A DNA stretch of 39,161 nt from a bacterium (GTDB lineage: Bacteria; Myxococcota_A; Bradymonadia; REDH01), in the NCBI GenBank assembly GCA_030427825.1, contig JAUICO010000040.1:1-39161 (forward strand), in the 5' to 3' direction. How positions within the stretch are numbered: position 1 is the first letter of the stretch; every line of letters begins with the position of its first letter. The notes under the pieces were generated by a model, which searched no databases, was not told the DNA's origin, and was given only the letters and a program-made list of their open reading frames with translations. The translations under genes were made by a program, and so were the position numbers. Positions 7,227 through 15,456 of the stretch are shown piece after piece.

Positions 7227-7637
7227 ATGTTTATCAATCAAACCGGCGAGTATGCCCTCCGCGCCGCGGCGTACCTGGCGCTGGGCGACAACGACGTTCG
7301 CCTTGGCACCGCAGAGATCGCCGAGGCGACCTCGGTGCCGGAACACTACCTGCAGAAGGTGATGCGGCGCCTGGTTGTGGCCGGTATCTGCGACTCAATG
7401 AAAGGACACAACGGCGGCTTCCGCCTGCGCCGACCGCCCGAGGAGATCACGCTCCTGGACGTGCTTCTGGCGGTGGATTTCAATCCGATCGCTCACCGCT
7501 GCATGTTCGGTTTCGAGTCCTGCGGCGAAGAGAATCCATGCCCGCTGCATCACGCATGGTCGAACATGCGCGACTCGTTCCTGAATCACGCAACCGGCAC
7601 CACCCTGGCCGACATTCGCGAGTCCGCAGAAGCCTGA
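7227..7637 (+). CDS. Rrf2-family Fe-S transcriptional regulator
   Basis: 136 residues. The N-terminal winged helix-turn-helix (about 1-65) includes the family hallmark EYALRA and EIAEATSVPEHYLQKVMRRL. The Fe-S ligand loop is C-x6-C-x5-C followed by PLH (RCMFGFESCGEENPC, about 92-106), like IscR/NsrR. Such proteins sense iron-sulfur status, nitric oxide or redox state, and the cluster controls DNA binding. Which signal applies here cannot be decided from the sequence. It is divergent from the crotonase gene and may autoregulate through the 10-base repeats upstream. AGGGAG precedes the ATG. Confidence 0.95.
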   Translation: MFINQTGEYALRAAAYLALGDNDVRLGTAEIAEATSVPEHYLQKVMRRLVVAGICDSMKGHNGGFRLRRPPEEITLLDVLLAVDFNPIAHRCMFGFESCGEENPCPLHHAWSNMRDSFLNHATGTTLADIRESAEA

Positions 7638-7686
7638 GTCGACTCCTCGCTGCATCTGTCGAACAGAGCTCACAGACGACGTCACG

Positions 7687-7716
7687 GCTTGAGTCGCCGG
7701 GCGCTCCGCCTCAAGC
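7687..7716. terminator. Hairpin between convergent genes
   Basis: GCTTGAG (7687-7693) and CTCAAGC (7710-7716) form a perfect seven-pair stem around a 16-base GC-rich loop, in the gap between the ends of the Rrf2 and symporter genes. No T-run is present. Confidence 0.4.
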
Positions 7717-7721
7717 GGTGA

Positions 7722-8984
7722 TCACGCTTCCACGCGCGCTGAGCGTCCCTGCAGCACGTCGCGGTCCAGACGGCCTTCAACAGCGGCGATGGCGATCGCG
7801 CCGGAGCCGTCACCCCAGACATTGACCGCAGTTCGCAGCATATCCAGGAAGCGATCGACGGCAACGACAAGCCCGATGCCTTCGAGGGGCAATCCCACCG
7901 CCTCAAGGACGATGATCATCGTGATCATGCCCGCACCCGGCACTCCGGCGGCGCCGACCGCGGCAAGGGTCGCAGTGAGAAAGACAAGCAGCTGGTCTGC
8001 GAGACTGAGGTCGATGCCATAGGCCTGCGCGATGAAGATCGCAGCTACGGACTCGTAGAGTGCGGTCCCATCCATGTTGATCGTGGCCCCCAGGGGCAGA
8101 ACGAAACCGGACACGCTGTCGTCGACGCCCGCCTTTCGTTCGACAGCGTCGATCGTCACGGGCAGAGTCGCTGAGGATGACGCCGTTGAGAACGCCGTGA
8201 GCAGGGGCGCCGCCATCGCCCGCGCCGCGTCCAGGGGATGCACCCGTGCTACAAAGAAGAGCAGGAGAGGAATCGTCACGCAGGCGTGCAGAAGCAGCGT
8301 GCCGGCGACCGTTGCGATGTACTTCCAGAGCTTCGCAAATTCGCCCGGTTCAATCTCCATACACACGGCGCAAACCAGGGCGAAGACGCCTGCCGGCATC
8401 AGCTTGAGAACCCAGTCCGTGATCTTCATCATGACAGCCTCGAAGGCGACGAAGATGGCACGAAGCGGCTCTGCCTTCTGCCCGGTGATCGCGATCGCCA
8501 GCCCGAAGAGGATCGAGAAGAAGATCACACTCAGCAGATCGAAGGTCTCTGCGAAGGCGGCGAATGGATTGGTCGGCACGACATCGAGCAGTACATCGAG
8601 CACACCCGACGGCCGCACCGAGGGCGCCGCTGCGGCGTCGAGCTCGATGCCGCTACCGGGCTTCATGATGTTGACACCGATGATGCCGAGGAGCACGGCG
8701 AGCGCTGTTGTGACGCCGTACCAGGCGACTGTGCGACCGCCGAGGCGGCCCAGAGACTTCGCGGGGATCGACGAGACGCCGGTGACGACTGTCGCTACCA
8801 CCAGGGGTACGATGATCATCTTGAGCAGGCGCATGAAGAGGGCCGCCGCAAAGTTGATGCCCTCGGCGAACTCGACCGTCGAGGTGAACCCGCCGCTGCC
8901 GTAGTTGAAACCGAGCAGGGCACCGGCGGCGATCGCGATCAGGTAGGTCGCCAACTCTCGCCTGAGTCCCTGCTGGGGGGTCAT
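7722..8984 (-). CDS. Dicarboxylate/amino acid:cation symporter (SDF/DAACS family)
   Basis: 420 residues with about eight transmembrane segments and two re-entrant loops. Family signatures are clear: the serine-rich loop at 269-271 (STASSSATLPVT), NMDGT at 303-307 (cation and substrate site), and near the C-terminus VDRFLDMLRTAVNVWGD, containing the Asp/Arg/Asn substrate-binding residues. These inner-membrane carriers import glutamate, aspartate or C4-dicarboxylates with Na+ or H+. The exact substrate is uncertain. The gene appears monocistronic: the upstream gene on this strand ends at 9055, leaving 70 bases that contain a short repeat. GltP or DctA cannot be chosen safely. Confidence 0.95.
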   Translation of the reverse strand: MTPQQGLRRELATYLIAIAAGALLGFNYGSGGFTSTVEFAEGINFAAALFMRLLKMIIVPLVVATVVTGVSSIPAKSLGRLGGRTVAWYGVTTALAVLLGIIGVNIMKPGSGIELDAAAAPSVRPSGVLDVLLDVVPTNPFAAFAETFDLLSVIFFSILFGLAIAITGQKAEPLRAIFVAFEAVMMKITDWVLKLMPAGVFALVCAVCMEIEPGEFAKLWKYIATVAGTLLLHACVTIPLLLFFVARVHPLDAARAMAAPLLTAFSTASSSATLPVTIDAVERKAGVDDSVSGFVLPLGATINMDGTALYESVAAIFIAQAYGIDLSLADQLLVFLTATLAAVGAAGVPGAGMITMIIVLEAVGLPLEGIGLVVAVDRFLDMLRTAVNVWGDGSGAIAIAAVEGRLDRDVLQGRSARVEA

Positions 8985-9016
8985 CGAATCGAGTCCGGAA
9001 TCACGTCGCGAGCCGC

Positions 9017-9058
9017 GTTCCGGTGCACGTGCCGATTCCGGTTCACGTTCCGCTTCAC
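9017..9058. repeat. Three near-identical 12-mers at a gene end
   Basis: GTTCCGGTGCAC (9017-9028), ATTCCGGTTCAC (9035-9046) and GTTCCGCTTCAC (9047-9058); the first two are separated by six bases. The last copy overlaps the stop codon of the XPB-like gene. Confidence 0.6.
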
Positions 9059-11232
9059 GTCTCTACAGCGATACCGAGACCGCGCAGGGCTTTCGCCAGC
9101 TTTTCGACCTGTCCCTTCTTGACCTGGAACGCGCAGGGGCCGAGCCGCTGCTCGATGAACTTTTCGAGGGACTTGATCTGATCGACGCGATCGCCGTCGT
9201 CGCCCGAAGTCACCATCAACACATCCATCGTCTCGATGCTCGCGTCGGCAGGTCGACCGAGCAGGCTCTTGAGCATGATCTCTTTTTCGGCAGCGAGGCC
9301 ACCGGCGACGCCGTCGCGGAGCACTCGGATCACCTGCTCGTAGCCCTCGTCTTCACCGTATTCGGAACGCACCTTGTCGGGCGCGATTCGATAGATGTTC
9401 TCATCTTCGACGACAGAGATGCGCTCAAGCGCCGACAGAATTCGCAGGTCGGTGGCACCGAGAGGCGCACGCAGGCGCTCGTCATCGATCCAGACCAGAG
9501 AGGGGTAGTAGGGGCCGGTGTACTCGATCTGCTCGGGCTTCTGCGCGCGCAGGGCCCGGTCAAGCTCTTCAGGAAATCCCTGATTCACGAAGGTGAACGT
9601 ACCGTCGACGCGTTCGACGTTGTCTTCGCCTTCGATGGCAAAGGTCACAGCGGACTGTACGATTTCCGGGTCCGACTTGCCGGTCGCGGCGACGAGGTCA
9701 CCGCAGAGAAACACGGTTACGCGGCGATGGATTCGCTCCCAGTCTTCAAGGGCGAACTTTACCGCCGGCGGAATCGGCTGCGACGAGTAGTCCGTGAGCA
9801 CCTTCATGATGCGATCGGCAGTGTATCCGCGGGCGTATCCCCACTGCACTGCTTCGCCGGTCAGGCGGTATCGAACAACCCGTTCGCTGGTGCGGATGAG
9901 CTCGGTGAAGCGAGACAGGTCGTAGAGCAGGGGCGCTGAGGCCATGTCCAGGAAGCAGGTCACTTCGAAGTTCGGCTCTACAAGGATTGCGCCCTTGCCC
10001 GAGGGCTCTTCGGGACAATCGCCGATGCCCAGCATGCACTGACCGACTTCGGTGAGCCTGGCTCGCCGCGCTCCGCCACGGCCCTTGCCGAGCTCGGCGG
10101 CACCGACATGGGTCAGAGTGCGGGTGATCACAGCTCGCACGAAGTCTTCGATCACCGGCTCGCCGCCGAGGCCTACGGGCAACGCCGTGCCGAGATAGCG
10201 GGATTCGAGTGATGAAATGGTCCGCGTGGTCTCGTCGACGTCGAACCAGTCTTTGGGCTCAAGACGCCGCAGCGCGGAGAGCACGCTGCCACGAGGGCCC
10301 GCGAGCTGAGACGGCTTCTCGTCGGGCCCTTCAAAGGCTCCGTCGCCGTGACCCGTGGCCGGGGTCTCGCCGGCCGCGTACCAGGCCGATGCCTGAATCT
10401 CGCTCCACGCGCGCTGCTGCTCCAGGGCGCGGAAGATGATCGGAATCCGCTCTTCGAGTGGCCTGGTGAAGTACACCAGACCCTCGGGAACCGCGATAAC
10501 CAGGTCACCTTCTCGGCGCAGCATGCCAAGTGATTCAGCGACCGAGAGCAGGAAGATGTGCACGTCCCATCCGCCGATATGCAGCGGATCCGGGGTCACC
10601 TCGGCTTCGTTATCGCTGCCGTATCGGTCGACGATAACCGGAGCCATCGCCTTGAGATCCGAGCGATGCGGCGAGGCGTCGCGATTCAGGCGCACAGCGT
10701 CCGTTTCTACGAAGCGCACCACGTTAAGGAGGTTGAACTCGACGACCAGCAGTCGACGCTCGAGCTCGGTGCGCGTCTCATCGTCGACATCATCGACGAC
10801 CTGGCGCTTTTCGGGCGGCTCGCCTGCGAACCCCTCGAATCCGGGAGTTACCTGCAGCCATTGTTGCAGAATGCCCTGCTCAAGCGCGGTCTCGAGGGCC
10901 ACGGGTTCGCGAGCGCTGACGTTGCCGACGACCACCACACCGGCGTCGACGAGAGGCATCACGCGTTGGTCAAAGTCTGCGTAGCCGTGGAGAAACCATC
11001 GCTTCTTGAGCCGCTCGCCACGCAGGCGGCGCCCGATGCGATCCATGAATGCGAGGAAGGCGCGATCATCGGCGTTCAGCCCTTCGACGATCTTTCGACG
11101 CGCCTTCTTGTCCGCCCACTTCTCTTCGAGGCACACTGCGCAGTCATCTGTGTCGCAGTCGTAGCGCGCAGCGATCCCTCGCAGGCTGGCGATTCCGTAC
11201 ACCTTGAGCAGAACTTCTGCGGGCGTTGTCAT
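9055..11232 (-). CDS. XPB/Ssl2-type helicase-associated domain protein without helicase motifs
   Basis: 725 residues. About 413-515 (ILVEPNFEVTCF...FTELIRTSERVVRYRLT...GYTADRIMKVLTDYSSQPIPPAV...DWERIHRRVTV) matches the pattern of the helicase-associated domain annotated in Pfam as Helicase_C_3, found near XPB/Ssl2-type helicases. No Walker A or DEAD/DEAH motif is visible, so it is not itself a helicase. The N-terminus has a compact Cys triad C26-x4-C31-x2-C34, possibly metal-binding. The rest looks like a string of winged-helix-like alpha/beta segments. It starts inside the stop of the small acidic protein (ATGA overlap) and shares its promoter. A role in DNA repair or transcription coupling is inference from the domain. 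Confidence 0.85.
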   Translation of the reverse strand: MTTPAEVLLKVYGIASLRGIAARYDCDTDDCAVCLEEKWADKKARRKIVEGLNADDRAFLAFMDRIGRRLRGERLKKRWFLHGYADFDQRVMPLVDAGVVVVGNVSAREPVALETALEQGILQQWLQVTPGFEGFAGEPPEKRQVVDDVDDETRTELERRLLVVEFNLLNVVRFVETDAVRLNRDASPHRSDLKAMAPVIVDRYGSDNEAEVTPDPLHIGGWDVHIFLLSVAESLGMLRREGDLVIAVPEGLVYFTRPLEERIPIIFRALEQQRAWSEIQASAWYAAGETPATGHGDGAFEGPDEKPSQLAGPRGSVLSALRRLEPKDWFDVDETTRTISSLESRYLGTALPVGLGGEPVIEDFVRAVITRTLTHVGAAELGKGRGGARRARLTEVGQCMLGIGDCPEEPSGKGAILVEPNFEVTCFLDMASAPLLYDLSRFTELIRTSERVVRYRLTGEAVQWGYARGYTADRIMKVLTDYSSQPIPPAVKFALEDWERIHRRVTVFLCGDLVAATGKSDPEIVQSAVTFAIEGEDNVERVDGTFTFVNQGFPEELDRALRAQKPEQIEYTGPYYPSLVWIDDERLRAPLGATDLRILSALERISVVEDENIYRIAPDKVRSEYGEDEGYEQVIRVLRDGVAGGLAAEKEIMLKSLLGRPADASIETMDVLMVTSGDDGDRVDQIKSLEKFIEQRLGPCAFQVKKGQVEKLAKALRGLGIAVET

Positions 11233-11546
11233 TTGGTAGATGACTCCTCAGCGCCGGCGGCGCCATCATCGTCGCCGCCGTCGGAGGATTCAGCGCCCTC
11301 TCTTGCGTCAGCTTCACCGTCACGGAGAAGCTCGCCGAGCAGCCGTGGAAACTGCCCGTGCTCTTTGAGACACTCCAATACAGCGGGGATCTCATCGGCC
11401 GGCATGATCAAATGCCGATCTCCGATCTGCACTGCAGTCAACTCCAGCTCTTCGAGTCGATGCAATGTTTCCTGCAGGGTGACGGCGGTATCGCACGCTA
11501 TCACTCCCACGTTTCTATGGACAATCGCTCCCGTCGCGCTGCTCAA
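11229..11546 (-). CDS. Small acidic protein, partner of the XPB-like protein
   Basis: 105 residues. About 1-78 look folded (LQETLHRLEELELTAVQIGDRHLI...EIPAVLECLKEHGQFPRLLGEL). The last 27 are an acidic, Ser/Gly-rich tail (EGAESSDGGDDDGAAGAEESS), probably disordered. It starts with TTG 11546; an in-frame GTG 12 codons later is an alternative, and neither has a strong ribosome-binding site. Its stop overlaps the next gene's start by four bases and a good promoter lies upstream, which supports it being real. No family recognised. The acidic tail could mimic nucleic acid or bind a basic partner, but that is inference. Confidence 0.75.
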   Translation of the reverse strand: MSSATGAIVHRNVGVIACDTAVTLQETLHRLEELELTAVQIGDRHLIMPADEIPAVLECLKEHGQFPRLLGELLRDGEADAREGAESSDGGDDDGAAGAEESSTK

Positions 11547-11564
11547 GTCGTGGCCTGTCTCGGT

Positions 11565-11596
11565 AGGGACTGCGCCCGTAAGGGACTGCGCCCGTG
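11565..11596. repeat. 16-base tandem duplication in an operon leader
   Basis: AGGGACTGCGCCCGTA at 11565-11580 is followed directly by a copy differing only at its last base (11581-11596). It lies between the promoter at 11613-11642 and the TTG start at 11546, so it is transcribed in the leader of the acidic protein/XPB-like operon. Confidence 0.9.
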
Positions 11597-11612
11597 CGTT
11601 GAGAATCGCGGG

Positions 11613-11642
11613 ATATTAGGACAGATTGGGGTCGATGGTCAA
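11613..11642 (-). promoter_or_regulatory. Candidate sigma-70 promoter of the acidic protein/XPB-like operon
   Basis: On the minus strand TTGACC (11642-11637), an 18-base spacer and TAATAT (11618-11613) resemble a housekeeping promoter. Transcription would begin near 11606, about 60 bases before the TTG start at 11546. Confidence 0.45.
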
Positions 11643-11677
11643 CCGACACTGGCGGAACCCGACAATCCTGGAGGATC

Positions 11678-13000
11678 ATGGTCGCCAAAACACTCCGAAT
11701 CTCCGCCGCAATTGCAGTGCTCACGCCGATCGCTGCCGCGGCAGCCGTTGCCGCCCTGCCACGCGTTGCGCATGCCGATGAGCCCACGCCGATGAGCTAC
11801 ACCTGCGCGTCGAGCTACACATCGCAGGTTGTCGTCGACGGGATCCAGGCTGACTGGAGCGCCGAAGCCGGTCCCACCGACCGCGTGATCCAGCTCGTCG
11901 ACGGCAGCGAGGCCTACGACTGGACCGGGGGCAATGACGCCAGCTTCAAGCTCTGGTGCCGCGTGGGGGACGATCATCTCTACTTCGCGGTAATCGGACG
12001 CGACGACAACATCGCGCGCGGCGATCGCTTCGAGTTGTGGATCGAAGCCGACGACGTCGCGCGCAGCCACAGTCAGCGCCTCCTCCGGGCAGAGATCGAC
12101 ATGAGCGCGGCCTTCTCAGATGAAGCGTCCTCCATTGAAGTCGGCGGTGTCCCCCTGCCGGACTCACGGGTTTGGGTCGTCGACCGTGACGAGGGCCGAT
12201 ACTTCATCGAAGCGGCCGTCCCCCTGTCGGCATTCTCGGGCCTGATCGGCTTCGGCCCGGTGGGCTTCGCCGCGATTCACCGAGATGAGGACCCCGACAA
12301 CCGCGGACAGCGTGACAGCGCCGTCGGTACCGCGCCGGCGCAGCTCGACGACCCTCAGTCGCTGGGGCAGCTACACTTCGAACGCTTCGAGCGTCGTCTC
12401 GCGGCGATCCGCACCCAACTGCGCGTCGCTGAAGGTAGCGACGCGTCCCGCTCCGCCTGGATGGATGTCGCCGGAGACGGGCGTCGTGAGTACGTTGCTG
12501 TGCTCGGAGACGAACTGGTCGTTACCGGCACCGGGATGGAGGGATTCAACTGGGTCTCAATGCCCGTTCGACATCGCGACAGCCACGAGGCGCTCAGCAT
12601 CGAAGGCCACGACATCGACATGGATGGCTACAACGAGATCTTCTACCGCTACGCGGTCGAGCGACAGGATCCCACGACCGATCGCAGCATGCGGCAGGAG
12701 TTCGTCGCCGTATATGACATCGACGGAACCGCGATCACCCGGGTCCTTCATCAGGAGGTCGCCAACCAGGTCGGCTCGGCGCGCCTGGAATCCACAATGG
12801 AGCTGCGCAACCGGGGCCACCGGGTCATCGTGCGTTTCGGACGCCCGCAGCCCGGCGATCTTACCGAAGACGATTGGTTCGACGTCGATGCGGGGCGCCA
12901 ACACGACTACGAGGAGATGCTGCTTCCCTGGCAGTCCCGGTCGCGAATCAGCTGGTTTCTTGAGCCCGAAGGCTGGCAGGTGCGCGATGAAGGTCGCTGA
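11678..13000 (+). CDS. Exported protein with CBM9/DOMON-like and VCBS/FG-GAP-like regions
   Basis: 440 residues. Signal peptide at about 1-33 (ending PRVAHADE). About 40-210 reads like the carbohydrate-binding family 9-like sugar-binding fold (VVVDGIQADWSAEA..., FELWIEADD..., YFIEAAVPLSAF). About 250-350 has two calcium-loop/VCBS-like turns, DVAGDGRREYVAV and DIDMDGYNEIFY, of the type found in beta-propeller FG-GAP repeats. Likely periplasmic or surface-exposed and carbohydrate-binding; no catalytic residues are recognisable. GGAGG lies just before the ATG. The RqcH gene follows 36 bases later on the same strand, so they may be cotranscribed although functionally unrelated. Confidence 0.85.
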   Translation: MVAKTLRISAAIAVLTPIAAAAAVAALPRVAHADEPTPMSYTCASSYTSQVVVDGIQADWSAEAGPTDRVIQLVDGSEAYDWTGGNDASFKLWCRVGDDHLYFAVIGRDDNIARGDRFELWIEADDVARSHSQRLLRAEIDMSAAFSDEASSIEVGGVPLPDSRVWVVDRDEGRYFIEAAVPLSAFSGLIGFGPVGFAAIHRDEDPDNRGQRDSAVGTAPAQLDDPQSLGQLHFERFERRLAAIRTQLRVAEGSDASRSAWMDVAGDGRREYVAVLGDELVVTGTGMEGFNWVSMPVRHRDSHEALSIEGHDIDMDGYNEIFYRYAVERQDPTTDRSMRQEFVAVYDIDGTAITRVLHQEVANQVGSARLESTMELRNRGHRVIVRFGRPQPGDLTEDDWFDVDAGRQHDYEEMLLPWQSRSRISWFLEPEGWQVRDEGR

Positions 13001-13036
13001 TTCGCGACGTGGCCCTGTCGCCAGGAAGCGGCGACG

Positions 13037-14491
13037 ATGAGCCTGAACGCAGCAGAAATTGCCGCCGTCGTCGGTGAGGTGCGGAAGCTGCTGACCGGTT
13101 CGATTTGGCGCAGTGTTCGCGAGATCGGCGCAGAAGCCGGCGCCTGGCAGGTCGAGCTGCGCTCGCAGGGCAGCAACCACCACCTCCTCATTCAGCCCGC
13201 CGGAATCCACAGCCGGTTTCATCTCTGCGAGAGCCGACGACCGGCGCCACGGGAGCCCTCTGCGACGGCGATGCGCCTGCGCGGCCTGCTCGAGGGCGCG
13301 CGCTGCCTCGCGCTACTGCACGACGAAGGCGAACGGGCTGTGCGCTTCGATCTTCAGCGCGGTGACACCTGCTATTCGCTGATCGCAGAACTCTTCGGGC
13401 GACATGGCAACCTGCACCTTATCGACAGTGACGGCCTGCTGGTAACGTCAACGAACGCAAAGCGGGCGGCGATACGCGGACTGGCTCCGGGACAGAAGTG
13501 GGTCCCGGCAGCTTCGGTGCACAAGTACGGCCGTGTGACGCCGGCCGCGCAGGAGCCCCCCGGCGCCGGCGCATCCGCACGGATCGCCGCGCGTTACGAC
13601 GAACGCCTGCGCCGTGAGCGCGAGCATGGCGAGCGGAGCGCGGTGCTTGCGCAGATTCGGCGCGCGCTCAAGCGCGAGAGACGCCGGGTGAAGGCCGTCG
13701 AGGGAGACCTGGAGCGGGCGGGCCGCGCTACGGAGCTTCGACGCCGCGGCGAGCTGCTGCAGGGGGCCTGGGGGCGCGTACAGCGCGGCGCGGCCTCGGT
13801 TGACGTCATCGACTACCACGACCCTGAGCAGCGCACGGTGACGGTGACCCTGGATCCTGCCCTCTCGCTTCAGGAACAGATCGAGAAACTCTTTCGCGCC
13901 GGCAAGCGCCTCGAAGCGGCGCGGGCGGGAATCGAGGCACGCCTGGACACTGCGAGGCAGCGGCTCTCCGCGCTCACGGCAGCCGAGGCTGCCGCCGCCG
14001 ACTGTGACGTGGCGGCGCTGCCGCGGCTGGTGGCCGGACTCGGAATGCGCGGCCGAGCCGTCGCAACTTCAGGCAGGCGCCGCAAACAGCCGACAAGGCG
14101 GTGCTATCGACACTTCAGCGCTACGGACGGCACAGACATCCTTGTCGGGCGCGGCGGCGCGGACAACGATCGGCTGACCTTCCAGGTGGCGAAGGGCAAC
14201 GACATCTGGATGCACGCTCGCGACTTTGCAGGCGCTCACGTGGTTGTACGTGGAGTGCGCGGGCAGCCACCCTCGCAGCAGACCCTCGTCGAGGCGGCGG
14301 CGCTCGCGGCACACTACAGCAAGGGCGCATCCGACACCTCAGTCGACGTGGGCTATACAGCCCGCAAGCACGTCTCCAGGGTGAAAGGCGCGGCGCCGGG
14401 TCGCGTCTCGGTGGCCGCGATGAAGACGATTACGATTCGGCCGAATCCGGCGCTCGTGTCTGCCCTGCCACGGCCCGACCGCGCTCCGTAG
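13037..14491 (+). CDS. rqcH: NFACT-family ribosome quality control protein RqcH (Rqc2 homologue)
   Basis: 484 residues. NFACT-N covers about 1-165 (LIAELFGRHGNLHLIDSDG), a charged coiled coil about 185-320 (QIEKLFRAGKRLEAA), and NFACT-R about 358-470 (ILVGRGGADNDRLTF, GNDIWMHARDFAGAHVV, VEAAALAAHYS, VDVGYTARKHVSRVKG). RqcH binds stalled 50S subunits carrying peptidyl-tRNA and recruits alanyl-tRNA to add C-terminal alanine tails. Two deviations: the conserved Asp-Arg pair of NFACT-N appears as Glu99-Arg100 (EGERAVRF), and there is little room between NFACT-N and the coiled coil for the helix-hairpin-helix region, matching a length below the usual ~570. Family certain; full tailing activity is inference. 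Confidence 0.92.
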   Translation: MSLNAAEIAAVVGEVRKLLTGSIWRSVREIGAEAGAWQVELRSQGSNHHLLIQPAGIHSRFHLCESRRPAPREPSATAMRLRGLLEGARCLALLHDEGERAVRFDLQRGDTCYSLIAELFGRHGNLHLIDSDGLLVTSTNAKRAAIRGLAPGQKWVPAASVHKYGRVTPAAQEPPGAGASARIAARYDERLRREREHGERSAVLAQIRRALKRERRRVKAVEGDLERAGRATELRRRGELLQGAWGRVQRGAASVDVIDYHDPEQRTVTVTLDPALSLQEQIEKLFRAGKRLEAARAGIEARLDTARQRLSALTAAEAAAADCDVAALPRLVAGLGMRGRAVATSGRRRKQPTRRCYRHFSATDGTDILVGRGGADNDRLTFQVAKGNDIWMHARDFAGAHVVVRGVRGQPPSQQTLVEAAALAAHYSKGASDTSVDVGYTARKHVSRVKGAAPGRVSVAAMKTITIRPNPALVSALPRPDRAP

Positions 14492-14553
14492 CGGTGTGGC
14501 GCAGCGGCGGCATGCCGGCCGGCGAGCTCGCGGCGATGACAACGCCTGAGGGT

Positions 14554-15456
14554 TCAGGGGCCTTCGATGCGCGTCGCACCCTCGGGTGGCGTGAAGCTGA
14601 ATCCCTCGTCCGGCAGGCCGATGTTCTGCCTCACGGACTCGAAGATCAGCCGGTTGGTGTTGCCCAGGGCGTCAAAGACGACCGTCTCGCGCACCTGCCA
14701 GTCGCTGGGGCTGACGACGAAGTGCAGCATGCTGAACTGGCTCGACGGGGTGTTCGGGACGAGGGCGAGGACAATCCGCTCATCGTCTCGCTCCGGGATC
14801 GTGACGGTGAACTCGTCGGCGAGGCGCCCCTGGCCCATCATGAAGCGTAGCGCAGAGGGCAGCTGTGACGCGGAGAGTGACTGGGTGAAGTACTGACCGA
14901 ATTCGGGCTCGTAGACCCAGAGGTCGCTTCCGTCGCTGATCAGGTATCGCTCTGTGGGCGCGGCATAGTCCCAGCGCATTTTTCCCGGCTTGAGAAAGAA
15001 CACATGGCCGGTGGATTCCCGCTCTTCACCCAGCGTGGCGTTGCTGTAGATCTGGCGAAAGTCGGCGCTGAAGTCCGTGACCCGGTCGTAGGCGTCCTGC
15101 ACCGCGTTTACGATCGCAGCGACCTCGGCCATGTCGTTCTGAGCGTTGCTGTCCCCTGTGGCCGCCGCCTCCGGTTGCGCTTCCGGCGCGGGCACGTCGG
15201 CCTGCGCGAGGAGCACGATGGGCTGAGAGCCGGCAACTGCGACTGGGGTTGCGACAGAATCCTCGGCAGGCGCGACAGCCGCTGTCCGGACGCTGAATGC
15301 AGGGTGCGCCTTCGCCAGGTGCGCGCCGGCTGCGTAGGCGTCCGCGGCGACCGGGACCGATTCCTGCGCGCTCTGCTTTGCCCCTCCCCATGCCGTGGGA
15401 ACGGTGAGAAATGCACACAGGAGCGTGGCGAGAGCGATTCGTGTTACCTGGTTCAT
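14554..15456 (-). CDS. lolA: Outer-membrane lipoprotein carrier protein LolA
   Basis: 300 residues from ATG 15456, preceded by AAGGA. The frame runs further upstream, but that stretch lacks a ribosome-binding site and looks non-coding. Signal peptide about 1-25. An Ala/Val/Pro/Gln-rich linker (about 26-100) precedes the LolA domain: VQDAYDRVTDFSADFRQIYSN, GHVFFLKPGKMRWDY, YLISDGSDLWVYEPE, LRFMMGQGRL and NRLIFESVRQN. LolA ferries lipoproteins released by LolCDE across the periplasm to the outer membrane, consistent with the many lipoproteins in this window. The linker makes it about 90 residues longer than typical LolA. It lies 121 bases downstream of the CNNM-type gene. Confidence 0.92.
   Translation of the reverse strand: MNQVTRIALATLLCAFLTVPTAWGGAKQSAQESVPVAADAYAAGAHLAKAHPAFSVRTAAVAPAEDSVATPVAVAGSQPIVLLAQADVPAPEAQPEAAATGDSNAQNDMAEVAAIVNAVQDAYDRVTDFSADFRQIYSNATLGEERESTGHVFFLKPGKMRWDYAAPTERYLISDGSDLWVYEPEFGQYFTQSLSASQLPSALRFMMGQGRLADEFTVTIPERDDERIVLALVPNTPSSQFSMLHFVVSPSDWQVRETVVFDALGNTNRLIFESVRQNIGLPDEGFSFTPPEGATRIEGP

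Noticed and set aside
8238..9122. 294-codon open frame on the plus strand
   Set aside because: Antisense to the symporter gene; the C-terminal RFRFTFRFT pattern is only the 12-mer repeat read in this frame.
14492..14553. Palindromes CGGCATGCCG and GCCGGCCGGC between rqcH and lolA
   Set aside because: Short, loopless GC palindromes expected often at this base composition; no T-tract, so not called as a terminator.
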